A DNA stretch of 64,000 bases, taken from Chlorocebus sabaeus. Taxonomy: Eukaryota > Chordata > Mammalia > Primates > Cercopithecidae. The position numbers and the translations under genes were made by a program. This document shows, one piece after another, positions 44,838 to 56,605 of this stretch; the first letter of the stretch is position 1, and each line of letters begins with the position of its first letter. The notes beneath the pieces are model-generated. The model ran no database searches and was not told where the DNA came from. It worked only from the letters and a program-made list of their open reading frames with translations. Where the stretch lies: the NCBI RefSeq assembly GCF_047675955.1, contig NC_132912.1:80624382-80688381 (forward strand), in the 5' to 3' direction.

Positions 44838-45030
44838 ATTCGATGATTGGTTAACACTGAACACTTCCTATGGGCTAGTCAACATAATGTGGCTGGGAGA
44901 AAAACACTAGTGCATATAAACAGAAATATAAATAAGAGAAGTTATAGTCCTCCCCTGCTTTGATGGTTAGGATGTACGTAATACAGGCATATCAGGTGGG
45001 ATTACACAGGTTCTTAAGAACCTGATCAGA

Positions 45031-45340
45031 GACTGGGCATGGTGGTTCACACCTGTAATCCCAGCACTTTAAGAGGCGGTGGCGGGCGGATCACTAGGTC
45101 AGGAGCTTGAGACCACCCTGGCCAACATAGTAAAACCCCATCTCTACTAAAAATGCAAAAATTGGCAGGGCGCAGTGGTGGTGGGCGCCTATAATCCCAG
45201 CTACTCGGGAGGCTGAGGCAGGAGAATTGCTTAAAACCGGGAGGCAGAGGTTGCAGTGAGCTGAGATGGCGCCACTGCACTCCAGCCTGGGTGACAAAGC
45301 AAGACTGCATCTCAGCGGCTGGGAGAGGGGGGAAAAAAAA
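45031..45340 (+). mobile_element. Alu (AluS-type) with exact target duplication
   Basis: The 15-base duplication AAGAACCTGATCAGA is exact at 45016-45030 and 45341-45355. Unusually, 'ggctgggagaggggggg'-like G-rich text lies between the Alu body and its short A-tail (45315-45332). Confidence 0.97.
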
Positions 45341-45355
45341 AAGAACCTGATCAGA

Positions 45356-45845
45356 TTGGTTTGAATCTACAGTACACACCTCACAAAAGGTCAAAGTCCT
45401 CCACAAGAATTCTGTAGATTCCACTGTCTCTAGGCTCCTGTTGTACATAATTTGTTTGTATTTTCACTACATCAGCCCAGATCAGAAACTGAGCCTCCCT
45501 CTTTGGTTCACAAAACATAAAACCTGACCCAAAGCTTTCCAAAATATAGTAAACTTGATTATAAATTGTTACAGAATAAACACAGCAGCAAATTCTAAAA
45601 ATCTCATAATAGACATTTGTGTACTGAAATCCCCTTAGGCAGAAAAACAGGACTTCCTTCTGAGTATGCCCCCTCTTCCTCCTCTCACCCTCACCGCATC
45701 CTCTTAAACTATAAATTTGCTTTCCTCTGTTATGAAGAGCAATCAATTCTTCCCAAACTGCAAGAGTCCCTTGTTTTTCCAATGGAAAATTTAAGTATTT
45801 GTTACATTTGGAATAATAACTATGTTATTTTCTGGTGGCTAGACG
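45356..45845. other. No recognised element
   Basis: Carries a 133-codon minus frame (45381-45782) and a 91-codon plus frame, neither with a recognisable domain. Treated as chance. Confidence 0.5.
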
Positions 45846-46050
45846 AGCAATTCTCAACTAAGGGCAGTTTGTCCCACAGTAGACATTTGTAGATATTTTT
45901 GGTATCAAATCAGGGGAAAGGGGAGTGGTACCACTGGCATCCAGGCTTAAAGGCCAAGGATGCTACTAAGCAACATAGGATGCACAGGACAGCACCCCCC
46001 ACAACAAGGAGTTATTCAGTCCACAATAATAGATCTGCTCTAGAACAATA
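45846..46050 (+). mobile_element. MER5A-type hAT element
   Basis: 'aattctcaactaagggcagtttgtcccacagtagacatttg', 'ggtaccactggcatccag', 'aggccaaggatgctactaagcaacataggatgcacaggacagc' is good MER5A text. The right terminus is worn. Confidence 0.85.
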
Positions 46051-46236
46051 GATCCAACGTGAGGAACACCAGGTCATCGATGAACGGAAGCTTCTCCAGG
46101 AGAAATTCAAAGATGATAATGAAAGAACTTAAGATTGTATTAGATAGAGGAATGACTGAAGGAGCCATAGATGTTTAATACAGAGAAGGGGAAACTTCGC
46201 AGAGCATGAGAACTGCTTTCAAAAATTTGAAGAGTC

Positions 46237-46543
46237 AGAGACAGGGCGCGGTGGCTCACGCCTGTAATCCCAGCACTTTGGGAGGCCGAGACGGGCGGAT
46301 CACGAGGTCAGGAGATCGAGACCATCCTGGCTAACACAGTGAAATCCCGTCTCTACTAAAAATGCAAAAAAAAAAAAAACTAGCCGGGCGTGGTGGCGGG
46401 CGCCTGTAGTCCCAGCTACTCAGGAGGCTGAGGCAGGAGAATGGCGTGAACCCAGGAGGTGGAGGTTGCAGTGAGCAGAGATCGAGCCACTGCACTCCAC
46501 CCTTGGCGACAGAGCGAGACTCCGTCTAAAAAAAAAAAAAAAA
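46237..46543 (+). mobile_element. Alu (AluY-type)
   Basis: 'ccgagacgggcggatcacgaggtcaggagatcgagaccatcctggctaac' identifies AluY. Flanked by TTGAAGAGTC at 46227-46236 and ATGAAGAGTC at 46544-46553. Confidence 0.96.
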
Positions 46544-46553
46544 ATGAAGAGTC

Positions 46554-46857
46554 TGCTGCGCGCCCTGGTTTACTCCTGTAATCCCAGCACTTTGTGAGTC
46601 CGAGGCGAGAGGCTCACTTGAGGTAAGGAGTTTGAGAACAGCCTGGCCAACAGAGAGAAACCCCGTCTCTACTAAAAATACAAAAATTAACCGGGTGTGG
46701 TGGCGGGCACCTGTAATCCCAGCTACTCGGAAGGCTGAGGCAGAAGAATTGCTTGAACCGGGGAGGCGGAGGTTGCAGTGACGGAGGCGGAGGTTGCAGT
46801 GAGCCGAGATCGTGCCATTGCACTCCAGCCTAGGCAACAAGAGCAAAACTCCGTCTC

Positions 46858-46886
<29 letters not shown>
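46554..46886 (+). mobile_element. Alu (AluS-type) with internal 21-base duplication
   Basis: Second Alu at the same site, flanked by ATGAAGAGTC (46544-46553) and TTGAAGAGTC (46887-46896). In its right arm the 20-base word starting GGAGGCGGAGG and ending GCAGTGA occurs twice, at 46762-46781 and 46783-46802. A-tail about 27 bases. Confidence 0.96.
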
Positions 46887-46890
<4 letters not shown>

Positions 46891-46896
46891 AGAGTC

Positions 46897-47599
46897 AAGG
46901 AGCAAGTTGAATAATGGAGACAGGCTGGTGATAAATGTCATCTGGATGTAAGGAAGACTATCCTAATAAGTCTGTCAGAAAATGAAATGAACTTCTGGAA
47001 CCTTTCTCTTGTATATGAAGAGAATGGGTGACCCTTTGTCAAGGATGTTGTAGAGGAGCGTGAAGTACTAAGTAGAACCACATGAAATTTCTGTTTTTGT
47101 TGGTCAACAATGGTCACATATCTGCAGTTTCTTAGGACTCAAACTAATGTTATTTAAGATCATTTCACCCTGGAATTCAGTAAGCTGCAGTGATATCTAT
47201 GGGGTACTTTCAACTCAAAACTCGCCAAGATTCCTAGTATTTATCAAGCTGAGCAATGATCTAGAGCAATAAAATCACTTGAAGGTGACACCTCGGAGTC
47301 TTGAGCCTGTCTTTTCTTCCTACTTATATCTATATTCATAGATAATTTTGGCATCTGAGAGAATTATTTTCTCCCACGGACTTATGCCAAGAGCTACCTC
47401 TGTTCAGAGAAAGCTTCTAGTTTTATGCAAGGAACTTGGTCCATAGATGCATGCAATGCTAACAGACTAAATCCCTTACCTCCCTTCCAATTTTCCTCTG
47501 GGCTACAGAGTTCGTACATATTCTTAAGTCTCCCATATGATGATATAGGCTGTAGGAAATAATGCCTAGTTCATTAAAATAAAAATTGAAGTTTCCCCT
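46897..47599. other. No recognised element
   Basis: Unassigned sequence without long frames. Confidence 0.45.
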
Positions 47600-48685
47600 C
47601 CACCCATGTTTTTATTATGAAAAATTTTAAATATGAAAGGTTGAAAGAATAGTACAATAATCATTCATACGCCTATCATTATATTCAGCAATTTTTTTAC
47701 ATTTTGCCACTTAAAAATATTTTTATATGTATGTTTGTATACATATTTATATTTTTGTTTGAGAAATCATTTCAAAAGAAGTTACAAGCAACACCTCTTC
47801 AGCATACATCTGCTAAAAGTAAGAAAATTATCCTACATAAATACAGTAAAAGTAGAAAATTATCCTACATAACTACAGTACCATTATCACATGTAAAAAA
47901 TTAATACTAATTCCTCTTTATCATCCAATACACAGTCAACCTTCCAATTTCTCCAACAATCTCAAAAAGTCTCCTATAGCTGTTTTTTTCCCTCCAAAGT
48001 AGGAAGCAATCAGGTTTCTCTACTGCATTTGGTTGTTATGTCTCTTAAATATCTTTTCATCTAGAAATTGCCCCACCTCTTCTTTGATGATGAGTATTTT
48101 AAGAGTCCAGGTCGTTGTGTTGTAGAATATCTTACCTTCCGGGTATGATTTACTGTTTATGATGTGTTCAACTTGATACTCTATCACCTTTATTTACCAT
48201 AAACTGGAAATTACATCTAAAGATCTGGTTCAATTTGGGTTAAACATTTTTGTCATATATATTTCATAGATGACACTGTGTAATTCATATTGCATCCCAG
48301 TAATAGTCACACAATATTTCCCTATCCCATTACTTGTATTGCTAAATTAGGTGAGTTGGTTAAGATGATAACTGTTAGGCTGTTTCCTAGTAAGGATACC
48401 GTTTTCTCTTTATCTTAGGGGAATGCTTTGGCAACGGGGTAATATCCCTTTTCCCAACAACCTTTCACTGAGTTATTTAGCATGTACTGATGTCCTTTGC
48501 CTGTGTCTATTATTTCATGGGGCAGAAGGGTGTGCAGAATGCTGACTTTGTAATTACATCACCTCTTCTACATTTATTTAGTTGGCAGTCTTTTGTAAAA
48601 GAGCATGTATTCTTATTAACTGGAATGAAACTATATTTCCTTCTTATACAAGAAGTAAATACTTATTTCTTTCTCTTTAATTAAA
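47600..48685 (-). mobile_element. Old L1 (L1MC/L1ME-type) 3' region
   Basis: Antisense match: 'ttattatgaaaaattttaaatatgaaaggttgaaagaatag', 'tctcctatagctgtttttttccc', 'aagagtccaggtcgttgtgttgtagaat', 'ctacatttatttagttggcagtc'. Contains a 32-base tandem duplication at 47815-47879. Confidence 0.75.
47815..47879. repeat. Tandem duplication inside old L1
   Basis: A 26-base unit beginning AGAAAATTATCC and ending ATACAGT or CTACAGT lies at 47822-47847 and 47854-47879, with one difference; period 32. Confidence 0.92.
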
Positions 48686-48692
48686 AAAAGAA

Positions 48693-48997
48693 TGAGTCCA
48701 GGTGCAGTGACTCACACCTGTAATCCTAGCACCTTGGGAGGCCTAGGCGGGAGTATTGCTTGAGCCCAGGAGTTCAAGACCAGTCTGGGCAACATAGAGA
48801 GGCCGTGTCTCTACAAATAATTTAAAAAAAAAAATAATAAGCTGGGTGTGGTGGTGCATAACTGTGGTCCCAGCTACTAGGGAGGCTGAAGTGAGAGAAC
48901 TGCATGAGCTTGGATGGTAGAGATTGCAATGAGCCATGATCGTGCTACCGCACTCCAACCTGGGCAACACAGTGAGACCCTGTCTCAAAAGAAAAAG
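48693..48997 (+). mobile_element. Alu (AluJ-type)
   Basis: Old dimer: 'gagtattgcttgagcccaggagttcaagaccagtctgggcaacatag'. Middle A-rich linker extended to 'ataataag'. Confidence 0.93.
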
Positions 48998-49615
48998 CAA
49001 TTTTTGTGGTTTTTCTTCTATGGTTTTCTTAAGGAGACAGTTTCTATTCTTTGAAACAGAGTAAATATTTCCAAACCAAAAGCAAGAAATTCTCTCTAAT
49101 CTTCTCAATAAAAGAAGAGGAAAACAACATTTTAATTACAATCTACAAAATGCAATTTATTTCTGTAACTATTATGTCAACACATAAGAATAAAACTGAA
49201 AATTCACCATCTTCAAGAACGAAATTTCAACGAGCAGCACTTAAGTGGCTAGTAATTCATTTCCTTAAATTACTGCTGCAAACATTATTTTTTTCCAAAC
49301 ATTATTTAAATATTCAAATATGGCTTTATTAAAGGAATGAATAACCAATTGGAACTACTGGAAGTTTATTTGCAAAGATGAAAAATTATTACCTATAAAA
49401 TTATATTATGTTTGGTGCTTTTACCATCCAATAAAGTTATCTTAAGAAGCCAAATCATAAAAAGTTATCAATAGAAATAATAAAAATACATGAAATAATA
49501 ATAATAAATATATGAAGGTTAAAAAGTATTTCTTTAATAATTGATCGATTATTTATATGTTATAAATATTTATAATTAATAATTAATTGATTGTTTCCCA
49601 TAGTTAAAACAAATA
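48998..49615. other. Very AT-rich sequence
   Basis: Unassigned; includes (AAT)n-like text at 49480-49510 and TAAT/ATTA-rich text at 49535-49600. Confidence 0.5.
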
Positions 49616-50107
49616 AAAACTTCAGTAGAGACACTACCCCAAAATACGGCACCTTGGCATTTGAGAAAAATACTGCAGAAGCAGGAAGATCTCTCTGACC
49701 TTCTCCTGCCCTTCCCCCTGAAGCAGGCCGTAAAAGATGAAGACCCTCATGTAAGCGGTGCCTATCCTATATGTGGAGGAAAGGAATGTTCTTATCTCTA
49801 AAGAAAGGAAGACAGAGAATAATTACACAAATGAGATTGCTACATTATCCCCAGTTTATTACCATAACATCATACCCCCTTTGTCCAGTCATCTTTCTCC
49901 ATCACTGTTCCCTCTTCATCAAACTTAAGCATAATAATACTCAGCTTTCCCTCTTTGGGAGAGTCTTCACTTTTGAAAGCTCCCATGTAAAGTAAAACTT
50001 ACATTAAATAAATGCATATGCTTTTCTCTTGTTAATTTGTCTTTTGTTTTAAGGGCTTTAGTCATGAACCTAGCAATGGATGAGAAAAAATATTTCATCT
50101 TCCTTAC
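49616..50107 (+). mobile_element. Probable ERV1-type solo LTR
   Basis: 'gcaccttggcatttgagaaaaatactgcagaagcaggaagatctctctgacc' and the end 'taaagtaaaacttacattaaataaatgcatatgcttttctcttgttaatttgtcttttgtt' have the layout of an ERV LTR with its AATAAA signal and terminal CA near 50107. Family not fixed. Confidence 0.6.
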
Positions 50108-51389
50108 AATATAGTCTCTAAAATTTATTTTGTCATAGACTCCAATAAATATTTATTCCAGGCAATGTTATGGGGCCTGAAATTATAACTATATCACAAT
50201 AAACTAAAAACAAAACCTGCATAACTCAATTACCTATGTTCATTTGGTACCTTTTCCTATACTACCCCATTCCTTCCTGAATTACAGAAATGTTAAGAAA
50301 CTTTCTTCAAAAATGTGTTACTCTCTAAGGAAATACTCTATCGATACTGCCAACATTACATATGTCTTATAATATTTTTTCTTGTGGGGAATAAGGAACT
50401 CAAAGCCCTTTAAAATTGTGATTAAAAGTTTCCTGAACAACAAAAAAAATTCATTTCCTAATGGTTAGCGATTTCTGAGAACTTTAGTAAAATTTCTTTT
50501 GAAATTGATGACTTTTGGAAGAAAGAGGAAGAAGAGAAAAATGTGCCCACAGTGAACAACTTGGAAAACCAATGAATCAAAAAAGAGAATTCTCCAGATG
50601 ATACAAACTGCTCTAGAAAATTCCCTTTCAGTTTGGACCACAGAAGCTTAATTTCAAAGGCATGTTTGATTCTACCTCATCCTTTCTAACAAACAAGTAG
50701 ATAAATGCATACACTACAAGGAAATGAGATGGAACTCTAGCCCAGGAAGATCCATAGCACATAATCTTTCCTGGGGCACAGGGAGTGAGTCGAGTGACCC
50801 ATCAGACTCCCACAGTTTTACAATGTATTTTCTCAGTGCTACTTTGAAGAGGTGGAGAGATCTTTGTTATTCTATCAGTTCTGCTATGACACTTATTTTG
50901 AAAACGAGAATTTATTCCAATGCAACTGATGTATTAGAAGATAATTTGAGTGTAAGGCAATTTTTTTGCTTGTTTATCTGTGATTTTTACTGGTGTAAAA
51001 CACTAGGGGTAACTAGAAAACTGCACCCAACTGAACACACTCAAATAAGAATGCATAAAAGATACTGCACACACATCAAACCTCTACCAGTTACTTCAGA
51101 TCACTATGTGTGCTACAAACCCACCCACCCACATCTCACATTAAAACTTTCTAATTTCAGAAAACCCTTCTTAGATCACCATACAAGAATTCACAAGAGG
51201 TAATTCTACTGAGCCCATTTCTGCATCCAAACTTCAAGTCTTTTTCAAGGTAAAATACCGTATTTAGTATATACATTTCTTACTATTTAATGTGTATAAA
51301 TCTGTGCTGCCATTTTCATCAGGTTTCTATAATGTTTAACATGTCACTGAACTTCCCTCACTCCAAGAAAATATAAATGCTTACTTATT
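50108..51389. other. Repeat-poor stretch with a 159-codon frame
   Basis: No named repeat is seen. The plus frame 50724-51203 has no recognisable domain, and its composition is like the flanks; I treat it as chance. This is one of the few places where conservation data could reveal something not visible here. Confidence 0.5.
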
Positions 51390-52370
51390 TTACTGTAGTA
51401 ATTTTATTGTTTGTTCTTTGTTGACAAAGTTTTAATCCACCTGGAATTTATTTTCATGTGAGGATATAGGGTAGATCTAGCTATTTATTTTTAAAATTCC
51501 AAATGAGGCTGGGTACAGTGGCTCATGACTGTAGTCCCAGCACTTTGGGAGACTGAGGTGGGAGGATTGCTTGAGCCCAGTAGTTTAAGATAAGCCTGGG
51601 CAACATGGCAAGACCCCATCTCTACAAAAAAAAATACAAAAATTAGCCAAGCATGGTGGCATGCACCTATAGTCCCAGCAACTTGAAAGGCTGAGGTGGG
51701 AGGATCACTTGAGCCTGGGAAGTCAGGTCTGCAGTGAGCCAAGATCATGCCACTGCACTCCAGCCTGGGCAACAGAGTGAGACCCTGTTTCAAAAATTAA
51801 TACATAAAATAAAAAATAAAATTCCAAATAGCTAGCAAAATACCTAACACAATTTCTAGTATAGTCTATCATTTTCTAACTGCTTTGAAATCCTTTTTTG
51901 TTATGCACAAGTCATGAGTATTACTTGTGTTCATTTCTGTACTTTCTCCTCTTTTCTGGTAATCCGTATTGCTATTTCTGCACCAGTACCATACCTGCAT
52001 TATACTGTAGGTTTATTTGTTTATTGCCTGTCTTACCTCAGTATAGTGTAAGTTATCTCATGAGTTATCTTACAAGTAAGCTCTATATCTCCCACTATTA
52101 CTGTATTATTTTTACTTTGAACTGCCAATGTGGTAAATTTTATTGATAAATTTCCTTGCATCCCTGAGATGAATCCTATTTTATAATTTTTTTACTACTA
52201 AATTCTATTTACTAACATTTTATTGAAAATTTTTATGTAAAATGAGATTAATCTGTAGGTTTGCTTTTATTTCCCATCTCCCACTCCCAAGATACTTTTG
52301 CTAAATTTTAGTATAGGTATTTTGCTGATTTCACTAAAAAGAACTGTGAAGATGAAATGGTATAATGCTA
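51390..52370 (-). mobile_element. Old L1 ORF2 fragment, split by an Alu
   Basis: Antisense ORF2 text: 'ttgttgacaaagttttaatccacctggaatttattttcatgtgagg', 'attgataaatttccttgcatccctgagatgaatcct', 'ctatttactaacattttattgaaaattttta'. Confidence 0.72.
51505..51817 (+). mobile_element. Alu (AluJ/S-type)
   Basis: Full dimer with an A/T-rich tail. The 12-base duplication AAAATTCCAAAT is exact at 51493-51504 and 51818-51829. Confidence 0.96.
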
Positions 52371-52877
52371 AGGGTTTGCTTCTTAATTACTTGGATGAGA
52401 GAAGGGTGGTGGTGGTCATGAAATATGCCTCTCAGATCTTCCACTGCCAGGAGCACAATTGACTAGCTCCAGCTGCTGTGCTCTGAAATCAATTCATCAC
52501 CAGTTTACACAGAGGTCATGTTTCTCATGGACTATTCCCAGTCAATGACTTCGTGCAGCAGAGATCTTAGGCAGGCCTCTTCTTAGGGAGTGGGGTACTT
52601 TTCTCACATGTTACCTTGGCTTAAGGATTTCCCATTGGCTTTGCTGAAACTTTTTGAAAATTCCACTGAGGTCTAAGACATTTCCTACCCAACTTTCCTT
52701 CCTCCCTTCTCTTCTCTACAGGAGTTAAACCTGCATTTCATTCTGACAGCTCTGTTAGCTCCCTCTAGTTCCCTTCCTTTTTTTCCCCAATAAATCTCTT
52801 GTCCATCTTATCCTATCTTCACATTTGTCTCCCAGAGTTCTAAAACTACACAGAGATCAACGGAAATACTGAGTTTT
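52371..52877. other. Unassigned, possibly LTR-derived
   Basis: The end 'ccttttttttccccaataaatctcttgtccatc...cacatttgtctcccagagttct' resembles an LTR polyadenylation region, but I cannot define an element. Confidence 0.35.
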
Positions 52878-52892
52878 AAAAATTGGCCATCT

Positions 52893-53178
52893 GGCCGGGC
52901 GCGGTGGCTCACGCCTGTAATCCCAGCACTTTGGGAGGCCGAGGCAGACAGATCACGAGGTCAGGAGATCGAGACCATCCTGGCTAACACGGTGAAACCC
53001 TGTCTCTACTAAAAATACAAAAAAAAATTAGCCAGGCGTGGTGGCGGGCGCCTATAGTCCCAGCTACTCGGGAGACTGAGGCAGGAGGCAGAGGTTGCAG
53101 TGAACCAAGAGGTGCTACTGCACTCCAGCCTGGGCAACAGGGCGAGACTCCCTCTCACACACACACACACACACACAC
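52893..53178 (+). mobile_element. Alu (AluY-type) with internal deletion and CA tail
   Basis: Young Alu with 'ggcaggaggcagaggttgc', lacking about 18 bases ('aatggcgtgaacccggga' region). The tail is (CA)n at 53156-53178. The 14-base duplication AAAATTGGCCATCT is exact at 52879-52892 and 53179-53192. Confidence 0.97.
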
Positions 53179-53239
53179 AAAATTGGCCATCTGTTGATGA
53201 TAATTGTCAAGGGTAGATGATCGGTATATTTAATCATCC

Positions 53240-54384
53240 GCTGTACGGTCTAAAAAATAGGAAGTCAAATAAACAAACATTTTTCAAAAGAAAACATAAC
53301 ATGCAGCCGGGCCGGGCGCGGTGGCTCACGCCTGTAATCCCAGCACTTTGGGAGGCCGAGGCGGGTAGATCAAAAGGTCAGGAGATTGAGACCATCCTGG
53401 TTAACACGTTGAAACCCTGTCTCTACTAAAAATACAAAAAATTAGCCGGGCGTGGTGGCGGGTGCCCGTAATCCCAGCTACTCGGGAGGCTGAGACAGGA
53501 GAATGGCATGAACCCAGGAGGCGGAGCTTGCAGTGAGCCGAGATGGCGCCACTGCGCTCCAGCCTGGGCGACAGAGCAAGACTCCGTCTCAAAAAAAAAA
53601 AAAACATAACATACAGCCAATAAGCATATGAAAAAATGCTCAACATCACTAATCATTAGAGAAATGCAAATCTAAACCACAATAAGATGCCATCTCACAC
53701 CAGTCAAAATGGCTATTACTGAAAAGTCAAAAAATAACAGATATTGGCAAGGTTGCAAAGAAAAGGGGAGGCTTATACATTGCTGGTGGCAGTTCATCCA
53801 CTGTGAATAGCAGTTTGGTGATACCTCAAAGAACTTAAAACAGATTACCATTCAACCCAGCAATCCCATTATTGGGTATATACCCAAAAAAATATAGATT
53901 GTCCTCTTGGAAAGACACATGCATACATATGGTCATCTCAGTACTATTCACAATAGTGAAGACATGGAATAAACCTAAATGCCCATCAACAGTAGACTGG
54001 ATAAAGAAAATGTGGTACATATACACCATGGAATACTATGCAGCCATAAAAAAGACAAGATCATGTCCTTTGCAGCAACATGGATGGAGCCAGAGGCCAT
54101 TTTCCTAAGTACACTAATACAGGAACAGAAAACCAAATACCACATGTTCTCATTTATAAATGGGAGCTAAACATTGAGTATGCATGGACACAAAAAAAGG
54201 AACAACAGACACTAGGGCCTACTTGAGGGTGGACAGTGAGGATTGAAAAACTACCTACTGGGTACTATGTTTATTACCTGGGTGATGAAATAAACTGTAC
54301 ACCAAACCCCCACAACACACAATTTACCTATTTAACAAACCTGCACATGTACCCCCCGAAATCAAAATAAAAGTTAAAAGATTT
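53240..54384 (+). mobile_element. L1 (L1PB/L1MA-type) 3' end, split by an AluY
   Basis: ORF2 end text 'acatttttcaaaagaaaacataac' is broken by an AluY and resumes 'aataagcatatgaaaaaatgctcaac'. It continues 'cccagcaatcccattattgggtatatac', 'tatacaccatggaatactatgcagccat', 'gcctacttgagggtgg' and ends 'atcaaaataaaagttaaaag'. 5'-truncated. Confidence 0.92.
53309..53600 (+). mobile_element. Alu (AluY-type) inside L1
   Basis: The 18-base duplication AAAACATAACAT(G/A)CAGCC at 53291-53308 and 53601-53618 copies L1 sequence, so this AluY is younger than the L1. Confidence 0.97.
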
Positions 54385-54389
54385 TGCTG

Positions 54390-54710
54390 ACTGGACATGG
54401 TGGCTCACACCTGTAATCCCAACACTTTGGAAGGCTGGGGTGGGAGAATCACCTGAGGTCAGGAGTTCGAGACCAGCCTGGCCAACATGGTGAAACCTGT
54501 TCTCTACTAAAAATACAAAAATCAGCTGAGTGTGGTGGTACACACCTGTAATCCCAGCTACTCGGGAGGCTGAGGCAGGAGAATTGCTTGAACCCGGGAG
54601 GTGGAGGTTACAGTGAGCTGAGATTGCGCCACTGCACTCTGGTCTGGGTGACAGTGAGACTCCATCTCAAAAAAAGGAATAAAATGCCCAATAAAAATAA
54701 ATAAATAAAA
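54390..54710 (+). mobile_element. Alu (AluS-type)
   Basis: Full Alu placed just after the L1 3' end; long A/T-rich tail (AAATAAAT units). Confidence 0.95.
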
Positions 54711-54779
54711 TTTATCAAAAAATAAAGAGGAAGTCCATTGTCCTCTCTATTGTATTAAAATATCTATAGTGAAAAGCTC

Positions 54780-54852
54780 ACATTAAAAGAAAAGAAGAAA
54801 GAGAAAAATGAAGGCAGGAAGAAAGAAAAGAAAGAAGGAAGGAAAAGATAGA
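54780..54852 (+). repeat. Purine-rich simple sequence (GAAA/GGAA)
   Basis: Mixed GAAA, GAAGG and GGAA words over about 70 bases. Confidence 0.8.
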
Positions 54853-54956
54853 GTGACAAACATACATAAAATAATCACTCAGGCTTAACATGCCCTGCTT
54901 TGTTCATCATATGAGAACATACATTTAAAAACAAATACAGCTCTGAAGACTACCTT

Positions 54957-54980
54957 TGTGTGTGTGTGTGTGTGTGTGTG
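54957..54980 (+). repeat. (TG)n microsatellite
   Basis: About eleven to twelve uninterrupted TG units counted directly. Confidence 0.95.
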
Positions 54981-55936
54981 ACTTTGAACAATATCTACTA
55001 GCATTTGTCTCTCATTTCTCCCTTTCCCAAGTGCCTGAAAACTATTAGTCTACTTTCTACCCCTATGATCTTCCTAACTAAACATTTCATACAAATGGAA
55101 TCATACAATGTATGTATTTTATGTCTTCTTCTTTCTTTCAGCATAATGTTTCCAAAATTCATTCATGTCATAGTATATATCAGCACTTCATTTCTTGTAG
55201 TGGCTATATCCATTGTATGGATATACAGCATTTTATTTATCCATTAATCAGTACACTGACATTTGGGTTGTTTCTACTTTTTGACTATTCTGAATAATGC
55301 TGCTATGAACATTTGTATCCAAGTTTTTGTATGGATATATGTTTTCAATTCTCTTGGTTTACCTAGAAATGGAATTGCTGAGTACCATAGTAACTCTAGA
55401 TTTAACATTTTGAGAGACTGCCAACCTGTTTTCCAGTGTTTGCCAATTTATAACCCAACTATCAATGTATGAAGATTCCAATTTATCCACCTCCTAACCA
55501 ACACTTGATAATGTCTGTTTTTGTTTGTTTGCAGTGTTATGAAGTAGTATCTTATGGTTTTGATTTTCAATTCCCTACTGACTAATGATATTGGATATTG
55601 AGCATTTTTTCATGTGCTGTTAGCTATTTTTATGTCTTCTTTTAAAAAGATGCTTAGTTAAATCTTTTATTCTTTTTTCTTTGCTCATTTTTTAAATTGA
55701 GAAATTTTCTTTTATTGTTAAGTAATAAGAGTCCTTTATATATTCTAGATACATTCCATTGTTAGCTATATGAATTGCAAATATTTTCTCTCATTATGCA
55801 GTTATTTTACATTTTCTTGATGGTATTCTTTGCAACACAAAAGTATTTAAATTCTAATGAATTCTAGTTTATCTATTTTTGTTTTACATCACTTGTGCTT
55901 TTGTTGTCATGTCTAAGAAAGCAATCTTAATACAAA

Positions 55937-56244
55937 AAAAAATTTTTTTTTTTTTTTGAGGCACAGTTCCACTCTTATTGCCCAGGCTAGAGTGCAATGG
56001 CACCATCTTGGCTCACTGCAACCTCCATCTCTTGGGTTCAAGCAATTCTGCCTCAGCCTCCCGAGTAGCTGGGATTACAGGCACCCGCCACCATGCTCAA
56101 CTAATTTTATGTATTTTTAGTAGAAACGAGGTTTCACCATGTTGGCCAGGCTGGTCTCAAACTCCTGACATCAGGTGACCTGCCCACCTTGGCCTCCCAA
56201 AGTGCTGGGATTACAGGCGTGAGCCACTGCATCTGGTGTCAATG
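55937..56244 (-). mobile_element. Alu (AluS-type)
   Basis: Minus-strand Alu inserted in L1. The 11-base duplication CTTAATACAAA is exact at 55926-55936 and 56245-56255. Confidence 0.96.
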
Positions 56245-56301
56245 CTTAATACAAATTTATTAAGGTATTTTCTTTTAGGAGAATCCTTAAAAGAAAGTTT
56301 T

Positions 56302-56605
56302 GGCTGGGTGTGGTGGCTCACACCTGTAACCCCAGTACTTTGGGAGGCTGAGGTGCGCAGATCACAAGGTCAAGAGTTTGAGACCAGCCTGGCCAACATG
56401 ATGAAAACTCATCTCTACTAAAAATACAAAAATTAGCCTGGCATGGTGGCAGGCACCTGTAATCCCAGTTGCTTGGGAGGCTGAGGCAGGAGAATCACTT
56501 GAACCCGGGAGGCAGAGATTGCAGTGAGCCAAGACTGCACCACTGCACTCCAGCCTGGGCAACAGAGTGAGACTCTGTCTCAAAAAAGAAAAGAAAAAGA
56601 AAAAG
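56302..56605 (+). mobile_element. Alu (AluS-type)
   Basis: Full dimer with an AAAAG-rich tail. AAAGAAAGTTTT flanks both sides (56290-56301 and about 56606-56617). Confidence 0.96.

Noticed and set aside
45381..45782. 133-codon minus frame
   Set aside because: No recognisable motif; partly runs into an Alu flank. Treated as chance.
50724..51203. 159-codon plus frame
   Set aside because: No recognisable domain, ordinary local composition, no splice or promoter evidence.
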